Assembly (NCBI GenBank): GCA_032158295.1
Contig: CM063258.1
Coordinates: 8,760,583-8,824,582, forward strand
From: Pycnopodia helianthoides
Lineage: Eukaryota > Echinodermata > Asteroidea > Forcipulatida > Asteriidae
Reading direction: 5' to 3'
DNA length: 64,000 nt
The notes beneath the pieces are model-generated. The model was not told the origin of the DNA. It was given only the letters and a program-made list of their open reading frames with translations, and ran no database searches. The translations under genes and the position numbers were made by a program. Shown here one piece after another: positions 56,429-64,000 of this stretch (the first letter of the stretch is position 1; each line of letters starts with the position of its first letter).

Positions 56429-57360
56429 CTAGAAAGATAAAAAAAAGAGACAAACAACCGATGAAAGATTGTAAAGTTGACACATTATATTTGTTCCTTT
56501 CCATCAGTCCTTACTCCCTTGGCTGTTCTGCCTACGGGGGACCTCAACCCCCCACTACATGTATATCCTCCTCTTTAATGTCAGTCTACACCAACATGAT
56601 CAGAATTAAATCAGACTGCAATGACTGACCTAGTGGTTCTCTTTTAACTGCAATTAAGTACTGTACATGTATTATATCAATTCAGGGTTCTGCCCACAGT
56701 GGTTGGTGCTGGAAAACCCGCCCGGCACTCAGGATTCCCCAACCACCACGTGCAGAATTTTCCTGTTTCAAACCACCACACATTTTGAAATTTTTAAGTT
56801 AAACTTGTCATTTTCTTTCAAGGGTTTTCAACGAAATGTTAAATTGGGTAACTACCAGTATCCAAAGCCATTAAGTTTGAGTACTTCTTTGGTTTGAGTC
56901 TATTTTTATGGTGTAACGGATCCATCTCGCAATGGTTTCCAGGGAAACATTTTCCCCTACTAAAGAAATCCTGGGCAGAACCCTGCATTATTTAAATGCA
57001 CAAGGGTTTTGTACATTGTACAGGTGCACACATTTACATCATGTTCTCACAGTCACAGTCACGCCCTGTACAAAAAAGAAACCTGGAATTCTATTTGCAG
57101 AAAACCTGTCGATAAATGTTTGTAATTTGTTCTGTTCCCATATGTCACACAAACACAATTCAAGAATTTAATTTTTTTTTGTCCACAATTAGGGAGCACG
57201 ACATGTACGTACTGACTTACATACATACGTACTTCCCAGTAAAAACATTTCAGTATGAGTCAGACCATTCCACACAACATGTACATACTACATGGTCATG
57301 ATGGTACAAGACAGGCTACATGGTCATGATGGTACAAGACAGGCGGGGGGGGGGGGGGGG

Positions 57361-58110
57361 TCTAGTCAAAACTGCTACAGGCTAGTAAACACCACTTCTC
57401 AACTTGCCCTGTGGGCTACTCAAAAACTGTACAACCTACTTGTTTAAAGGCAGTGGACACATTGGTAATTACTCAAAAAAATTATTAGCATAAAACCTTA
57501 CTTGGTAACGAGTAATGGGGAGAGATTGACAGTATAAAACATTGTGAGAAACGGCTCCCTCTGAAGTGACATAGTTTTCGAGAAAGAAGTAATTTTCCAC
57601 GAATTTGATTTCGAGACCTCAGAATTAGAATTTAAGGTCTCGAAATCAACCATCTGAAAGCACACACCTTCGTGTGACAAGGGTGTTTTTTCTTTTCATA
57701 GTTATCTCGCAACTTCGACGACCAATTGAGCTCAAGTTTTTACAGGTTTGTTATTTTATCCATATGTTGAGATACACCAAGTGGAAGACGGTCTTTGACA
57801 ATTACCAATAGTGTCCAGTGTCTTTAAAGTGCTCCTATTTCTTCCTTTTCACATGTAAATAATACACTTTTTGTTGTTGAAATGTATTATTTATTTTTCT
57901 AACATGTGAATATAACTTCATTGACATAACTTATTTGACCATTAAACCGGTTGTGATCGCAACCATTAATACATCAGAAAGATACATTTACATGTATGAC
58001 AATTGACAGTTGTTTAAAAACTGGGTTACTAAAACTTCATGGGGCAAGTAAAACGCATAGTAATTTACTAGCCTGGTGGGCTACTTTACATAAAGTTTAA
58101 GCACTATGCC
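57361..58110 (+). mobile_element. CTAGTCAAA host repeat with empty TTAA site
   Basis: AACTTGCCCTGTGGGCTACT..., then a MITE (57444-57827), then TTCTTCCTTTTCACATG...TTTGACCATTAAACCGGTTG...GGGCTACTTTACA. The TTAA at 57942-57945 is the site occupied in the other three copies. Confidence 0.83.
57444..57827 (-). mobile_element. TTAA-flanked MITE, CACTGGACACC type, reverse
   Basis: TTAAAGGCAGTGGACACATTG to CAATAGTGTCCAGTGTCTTTA A, containing GACCTCAGAATTAG...AAGGTCTCGAAATCA. Confidence 0.92.
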
Positions 58111-58379
58111 TCACATGCATGAAAGGTAATTCACTACATGTACATAATATGCAGTTGCAATATTTATTCTTCCTTAACCAGTTGGTCATTAGTTTACTGG
58201 CCAAACACCTGTTTGTTATAAATCTAAAAGAGGTTCAACTGATTTGTGAATTGCCTTTCAAATTAGTTTAGAGCTGTCTTTAAATGGGTTGGGGGGTGGG
58301 GAGGTTTCCCTCCGGTTTAAATCCGGCTGAAATTCAATTCTCCGTACACATTATGTTGTCAATGCCATTTGATGCACAT

Positions 58380-58545
58380 CAGGCCTGGAATTTCATCTTT
58401 GAAAGGGCAGGGCCAATTTTTTTCATTTTTCAGAGGGTACTTCTGTTGGAGATTTATTATAAAGCCTATGGGAAACATTTGAAGGGGCACCAAGGCCAAG
58501 ACGAGGGGCAACAGAGGTCGTGGCCTCCATAAAATGCCAGGCCCG
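58380..58545. mobile_element. GAGGCCATGGCCTC repeat, inverse copy
   Basis: AGGCCTGGAATTTCATCTTTG, AAAGCCTATGGGAAACATTT, GGGGCACCAAGGCCAAGACG and GTCGTGGCCTCC. Confidence 0.75.
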
Positions 58546-59164
58546 ATGTACATGTAGACAACATCTGACTACTTGGGTAAATGAGTGTTTACCTGATGTG
58601 GAATCCATTTCAATCAATAATTCACAAATACAAACTAGTACATTGTACATGTGTGCACAGCCACAATCATGGGTACACGTTTTTTGTTGTGTCCATGTTA
58701 TTCACAACAGTTTGATGTAACAGTTATTTCAATGTTGTTTGTAAATTAATTAACCAGCGCTGTGTGAATGAAGAGTAGAAAGTACATGTACTTGAGTTTG
58801 TCGAATACAAGATCTGCAAAGAGTTACTCAATATTTATGTGTTGTTTATTTGGTGTCTTTGTAACAAAAAGTGTACCCATGATCGTGGCTGTGCACATGT
58901 ACGTACGACGACAAGTAATATTTGTGCATGTATTTGATGTCAATATTTACTGTTGGGGTGAAACCAAAGTAGGTCAAAATGTCTCTCAAGGCAAAAAGGG
59001 AAACTCTGTATAGGATTTCAAACTGTAGTGTGGGTCAATTCTGAAAATATTAGCTGAAGGCCTGCTACTTCATTGTGTCAGGGCAAAAAGAAAAGAAGCA
59101 GAAAAAATTATTATAGTATGAGCTTCATAATCATTAGGCCTAAGGTTTCAGACTAAAATTAAAC

Positions 59165-59640
59165 AGTAACAAACCACAAGGGAAACTGACTGGGTAAATT
59201 TCAAATAGTATGGGGTTGAACAAAGAAAAATTGACTAGAGCGGGATTTGAACCAACGACCTCCGGATTAACGTACCGGCGCTCTACCAACTGAGCTATCT
59301 AGCCCTATATTGGCGGTCTCCCTATTTTGTCAATATCTTTGTGGTTTAATACTTGACATTTAAATTAAAAAAGTCGCATCCCCTCAAGGTGATCCTGTGG
59401 CTGCTGCTTCCCAGGTTGTATCGTAAACTTGGGTGTGATCCCTGGCTACACGGCAGTTAACGGTTGTATGGCTTCTGACTGGCACCCCCGAACAAAGATA
59501 TTGACAAAATAGGGAGACCGCCAATATAGGGTTAGATAGCTCAGTTGGTAGAGCGCCGGTACGTTAATCCGGAGGTCGTTGGTTCAAATCCCGCTCTAGT
59601 CAATTTTTCTTTGTTCAACCCCATACTATTTAAAATTAAA
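59165..59640. mobile_element. foldback element with two facing tRNA-like arms, complete
   Basis: Outer AATAGTATGGGGTTGAACAA and its inverse TTGTTCAACCCCATACTATT. Left tRNA-like arm reversed at 59237-59310, right arm at 59530-59602. Arms agree over about 130 bp. Centre AAAAGTCGCATCCCCTCAAGG. This is the best-preserved copy. Confidence 0.92.
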
Positions 59641-59998
59641 CAGATATGTTTTTTATCCTTACCAATCCTGTACGATACCTTTGTAAAACATTTGTGATTT
59701 TTCAAAGACTAGTATCCGCACTTTATGTGACCCAACATTATACGTGTACATGAAATAACAAATGTTACGCTCAATCAGTCTTCGGAGTCATGAGAAAACA
59801 GTGAAAAACACCAACCCATTATATGGATTTAACTGTTTACAAACATCAGGTTTTGGACACGCGCAATAAAGACTAACTATTTTACTCATTTCCCTATAGC
59901 ATTTCAGCAAAACTAGAGTTGTCCACCATGACCATCTTTACACCATGTAAGTTGTGTGCATTTATATTTTCAATCTTACTAACGTTGTACACACCCTT
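59640..59998. mobile_element. diverged TTAA-type MITE
   Basis: ACCAATCCTGTACGATACCTT to AACGTTGTACACACCCTTTAA, with ATGAGAAAACAGTGAAAAAC inside. A distant relative of the other TTAA families, abutting the next element. Confidence 0.65.
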
Positions 59999-60393
59999 TA
60001 AAGGAACAGTACAGAATTGGTAAGAAAAAAACTTGTAAAATATACTTTTTGATCACAGATTTACATAAACTTACACGGTCTAATGATGATGATGATAGTA
60101 GAAAACATCCCTTGAAATATTTCTGTCTGAAATGCCATATTTGATGAGAAATGAATAAACTAATTTTCCGATTGGAGTTTATCGCTCAGTGAGCGTTTTA
60201 TTCATTTGTTGAATCTATATGGTTTCATGCAAATGTATAATCGGTTTTTCACTATTTTCTCGTGACCCAGATGGCCGATCGATCTCAAAACTTCTACGGG
60301 TTTGTCAGTTTAGTATATGGTGGATTACATAAAGTGCCTACACTGCCAGCAACTGTTTTGTAAGCAAAAAACAATTCTGTAATGTTCCTTTAA
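59998..60393 (-). mobile_element. TTAA-flanked MITE, GGAACATTACAGAATTGG type
   Basis: Reverse copy, TTAAAGGAACAGTACAGAATT to CAATTCTGTAATGTTCCTTTA A. Confidence 0.94.
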
Positions 60394-60779
60394 AAACCAT
60401 CTGAACATACTGTACTGTGTACAAGTCATGACACTTGAGGAGTCATACTGCAGCCAATGTTAAGTACTATGTACATGTCAGCAGCTGCTATGATGACTTG
60501 ATTCCAACAAATAAAAATGTCCACACACGGCAGTTGTTTAGTTAGTATTCGATCGATCTGACTAATTTAGAGCTAAATGACAATTTCATCACAGACTTCC
60601 CACTGCAGTCTCTGAATCCTAGTCTGAACGGCAATGCCATGCAGTGTTTTATAACCGTTTGTAAAATGCTAATTACTTTGCAATATGGAGGATGAAGTCA
60701 TGTACGGTACAGAATACAATGTACATGTACACTATGAATGAAAGAAATCATACATTTTTTTTTTTTAAATAAACTGTTT

Positions 60780-61010
60780 TGAGTTGAACTACCTAAGATA
60801 AATTGACTTGAGCAGGGCATGAACCTGCGACCTCCGGATTAACTGTGCAAGCGCTCTACCAACTGAGCTATCTAGCCCTAATGTTGGTGGTCTCCCTATT
60901 TTGTCAATTTCTTTGTTCAGGGGGCTGCCAGTCAGAAGCCATTCAACCTGTAACTGCCGTATAGCCAGGGATCACACCCAAGTTTACGATACAACCTGGG
61001 AAGCGGCAGA
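60780..61010 (-). mobile_element. tRNA-headed element, left half
   Basis: GCATGAACCTGCGACCTCCGG and CTCTACCAACTGAGCTATCT, then TTTGTTCAGGGGGCTGCCAG and ATACAACCTGGGAAGCGGCAG. Lacks the second arm. Confidence 0.82.
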
Positions 61011-61154
61011 AGAGAGATAAATTGTGTTCAAATTGTCATAATCTACACCAGGACTCAAAATTAGGTCTTCTACATAATACACTTTTAACAGACTCAAAGG
61101 CCGCATCTGAATTAAAGGGCTATGGCCAATGGCTGCCATGGCAATGTTGAAGAC

Positions 61155-61343
61155 TAGATCTATACTGTAATACATTGAAGTCATCGAGCTGCCATCTTAG
61201 TTAGAGGTAAACCAATGCTAAAACAATGAAAACACACAGATTTGTGTGCGCGGCGTTGAGCAGGGTTGAGCAATTAACAACCTCATTTTGACCTCGTGGC
61301 AAGGGCGCCCTCCTCAAATGACGCAATGTGCATTAAGGTCTAT
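61155..61343. mobile_element. TAGACCTTA.GCA MITE
   Basis: CTGCCATCTTAGTTAGAGGTA, CACAGATTTGTGTGCGCGGCG, GGGCGCCCTCCTCAAATGAC and GCATTAAGGTCTATAG, with a small TTAG duplication in the left arm. Confidence 0.85.
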
Positions 61344-61349
61344 AGGATT

Positions 61350-62240
61350 TTGTTTCAGGGCCACAGTGGGTGCTATCAGTTCGGACAAACATATAGCCAT
61401 AGACCATGTAGAAACTTGCAAACTTGGATTCAACCAGAGCTGGGTGTCTTATTGGACAATGTACATTGTAAGGTAAAACATTTTTTTTAATGTACTGAAT
61501 GAAGAGGTAATTGGATTTCCATTGAACCAACCCGACATCATGATCAGGAGTTTGTAAATTAATAAGGATTTTCACTTATTAAAAAGTGAGTAATTTTGAT
61601 GCCATATTTTAAAATTTTACAGCAAGTGTTCCTAAACCTTTTTTACTATCCTGTATAAAAAGAATGCTAATACATTTATAAGTATTTATCATAACATTTT
61701 ACAAACTCCTGATCAAAGTGTCAGTTTAGGTTCAATTCGCAGTATTTTTGACCATTTGAAGGCGTGTGTTAACCAAAATTACAGACCGCAAAAGGAGTAA
61801 AACGAACTGGCTTTTCCAATTATTTGTATTCGGCCAGTAACACACGAAAACAATACACAAGGCAGTAAAACATTAGATAAATGCAAGGCAATCAGCTGTT
61901 GAAAGCGCCCTCATGTGGTCAAAAATACGCTCCATTGAAATCTAATGACACCTTCATTCATGACATTATTGTGTTTTTGATTTACACTGGCACAACCAGT
62001 GAACTAAATACCGACTTGTAATCCTAATGCATACAGCTTTCCGAATCATGCTCAAAAGTACATAGTTTTGTTGAACTTGGCATTGTTGAATGACTGACAT
62101 TGTGACGAAGAAATCCTTCCGTCTCGTCACGGCTCATGAGTTTTATTGGGCAAATGACGGGCAAATATGCCATCGACTACTTTAATTGGACTTTAAAACC
62201 TTTACTGTACATTCTTGATTGCTGCATGGAAATGCTTTAT
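61350..62240. other. non-coding stretch upstream of visible exons
   Basis: No exon or repeat recognised. It should be either the first DENND1 intron or 5' flank. Confidence 0.45.
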
Positions 62241-62242
62241 TA

Positions 62243-62885
62243 GGCAGGGCTTGCCCTTAGCACTAGTCCAGCGCACATTGTCTAGTAAACATGGTAAAAC
62301 CTGCTTCAGGCATGTAAACACCACTTCTCAACTTGCCCTGTGGGCTACTAAAAACTGTCCAACCTACTTGTTAAAAATTTCATATTTCTTCCTTTTCAGA
62401 TCTGAATAGTATATTTTTAAAATAATGCATTAATTTCTTTTTTAGTGTGTGCATTTGACCTTTAACCCTCTTGCTGTCTGACCATTCAATATCATACAAG
62501 TGGTTTTGAATGATAGATAAACCATGCCAGCCTGAAATATGATACCATGAGGGAATGCATGTACACAGTACACAGTTAGTTCTGTGCACAGTTGTGCCAC
62601 CGTACACAACCTTGGCAGTTGAATGGTTTCAAATGGTTGGTCAACTCACTGGAAAATGTTGCCAAGAGTCGCTGACAGTAGGAGGGTTAAACTGGTTGTG
62701 ATCGCTATCATATACATTCAGAAAGATATATTTATGACAGTACATGTATCAATCTGGGGTTACTAAAACTTCCTGGGGGGGGGGGGCGTGTATGTTTGTC
62801 AGGTAGTAATGATATGCAGTTTACTAGCCGGATGTCCTAATATTACTAATACAAATACATTGTGTAGCTGAAGCACAAGGCCTGG
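62243..62885 (+). mobile_element. CTAGTCCAG host repeat split by TTAACCCTC MITE
   Basis: TTGCCCTTAGCACTAGTCCAG...GCATTTGACC, then the MITE 62462-62690, then ACTGGTTGTGATCGCTATCA...GGGGTTACTAAAACTTCCTG. Confidence 0.83.
62462..62690 (+). mobile_element. TTAACCCTC MITE, single-unit copy
   Basis: TTAACCCTCTTGCTGTCTGAC to GCTGACAGTAGGAGGGTTAA, about 229 bp. Confidence 0.93.
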
Positions 62886-63134
62886 GCCCAATTTCATGGC
62901 GCTGCTTACCGCCGAATTCTGCGCTTGCGGTGACCATTCTCCGCTTACTGTTCAAGCGCCGAATTTCTGCGCTAGCTGTGTAAGCATAGAATGCCTAGTA
63001 ACGTGGAGTACGCACGCGCACAAGCCGAAAATCCCCGCTAACCTGTGAAATACGCTTGACGTAAGCGCGGAATTCCCTGCTTCCGCAAGCGCCGATTCTT
63101 TGCTTACGGTAAGCAGAGCCATGAAATTGGGCCC
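62884..63134. mobile_element. GGGCCC foldback MITE, GGCGCTGCTTACCG subtype
   Basis: GGGCCCAATTTCATGGCGCTG to GGTAAGCAGAGCCATGAAAT then TGGGCCC. The interior is rich in GAATTC/CGCTTGCG-type palindromes, unlike the common subtype. Confidence 0.9.
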
Positions 63135-63224
63135 TGTATAGGCTTCAGTCATCTTGACTTGAAGGGAAAAAATGGAGTAGTACACATGTAAAAGGTAATC
63201 ATGCAGTATAAAATCAAATTGCTG

Positions 63225-63370
63225 CTTTCTTAATTGTGTTTAAATGCTTCCTCTTGTACTGTTTGTAATTTCTGTATTTTTGTATTATTTTTCCTTGTTA
63301 AGCCCTTCGAGACAACTGCGTAAGGCGCTGTATAAAGTAAAGCTGTGTATTATCATTATAACAATTATTT
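63225..63370 (+). mobile_element. LINE-type 3' tail
   Basis: AAGCCCTTCGAGACAACTGCG, AAGGCGCTGTATAAAGTAAA then TTATCATTAT, the usual end of a non-LTR retroposon. No reading frame remains. Confidence 0.6.
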
Positions 63371-63674
63371 AGATAAGATATGATCAATGTACTGCTATAA
63401 CGAAGCCAAAGTATATTTTCTGTTTGTTTTTATTTTACCGAAAGTTCATGAAGTTAAAGGGAACATCTCTTGCAACAACGTCATTCATGAAAATTAAATG
63501 GTGATATTCGAAGTACATGTACGTACATTGTCAATTTAATGCTATTAAAGGGAGGACTTTTTCTTTGTGCCTCTAGCGCATGAAAAAGTGTGAGGACACA
63601 AAAGTTCAAAGGATTCCAATGTGAGGACAGCATTGTTCATTTTGTGTTCCTTTGTTATGCTGTCCCCACTCTGC

Positions 63675-63990
63675 TGGTAAACTTTGTTAGGGCAACTTTG
63701 TTGGAGCAACTTTACTTTGTTAGGGCAACTTTGTTAGAGCAACTTTGTTAGGGCAACTTTACTTTGTTGGGGCAACTTTGTTGGGGCAACTTTTTGGGGG
63801 CAACTTTGTTAGGGCAACTTTGTTAGGGCAACTTTACTTTGTTGGGGCAACTTTGTTGGGGCAACTTTGTTAGGGAGCAACTTTACTTTGTTGGGACAAC
63901 TTTGTTGGGGCAACTTTGTTAGGGCAACTTTGTAAGGGAGCAATCTTGCTAGGCATGCTGGAAGGCAACTTTGTTGCTGGGGGGTGGCGA
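63675..63990. repeat. GGGCAACTTTGTTAG tandem array
   Basis: About 19 units of GGGCAACTTTGTT(A/G)G, some with an inserted ACTTT, giving a higher-order pattern of roughly 45-50 bp. It runs to the window end. Confidence 0.93.
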
Positions 63991-64000
63991 GATGACCACC

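Noticed and set aside
58590..58607. Minus-strand ATGGATTCCACATCAG before GTAAAC as the first exon
   Set aside because: Its phase does not join to the exon at 56428.
63427..63440. Minus-strand ATG AAC TTT CG before GTAAAA as the missing first DENND1 exon
   Set aside because: The phase fits (it would give MNFRENP), but an 11-nt match is too short, the donor is weak and the N-terminus does not resemble the family.

Overview
The window is animal nuclear DNA. It carries one recognisable protein-coding gene, cut into many short exons on the minus strand, set in introns and flanks full of small DNA transposons, tRNA-derived SINEs, LINE tails and minisatellites. The gene encodes a DENND1 (connecdenn) homologue, an animal exchange factor for Rab35. 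The repeat families (TTAA-flanked MITEs, foldback elements starting GGGCCCAATTTCAT, SINEs with a serine-tRNA-like head) suggest a marine invertebrate deuterostome. An echinoderm such as a sea star is my best guess. That is inference from repeat style and protein similarity, not a database match.

Layout, gene 5' to 3' (high to low coordinate): about 56.4-64 kb is upstream intron or flank, and the first coding exon was not found. Exons from 56428 to 51805 encode the uDENN part, 50993 to 44356 the cDENN core, and 43773 to about 41569 the dDENN part. Exons from 40119 to 28767 encode the basic linker. Exons from 27729 to 9020 encode the low-complexity tail with a DLLEDL acidic helix, an FDDL motif, proline-rich patches and terminal NPF and DPF motifs. 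A possible last exon with a polyadenylation signal lies at 4970-5146. Splice phases agree at every junction from 56428 down to 15377. The start of the large tail exon near 9.74 kb and the final exon are unresolved. About 2.5 kb of coding sequence, some 850 residues, is visible.

Everything else is non-coding as far as I can see. Several TTAA-ended MITE families occur (about 390-, 395-, 340- and 230-bp types). One host repeat has been hit at the same TTAA in three of its four copies. A foldback element has two facing tRNA-like sequences as its ends. Large tandem arrays occupy 24.16-25.36 kb (C-tract unit), 29.66-30.43 kb (135-bp unit inside a MITE), 36.46-36.99 kb (polypurine) and 37.74-38.72 kb (69-bp unit). 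No prokaryotic features, CRISPR array or gene cluster is present, and I see no convincing new biological system. The most interesting material is the transposon architecture and a few splicing ambiguities in DENND1.
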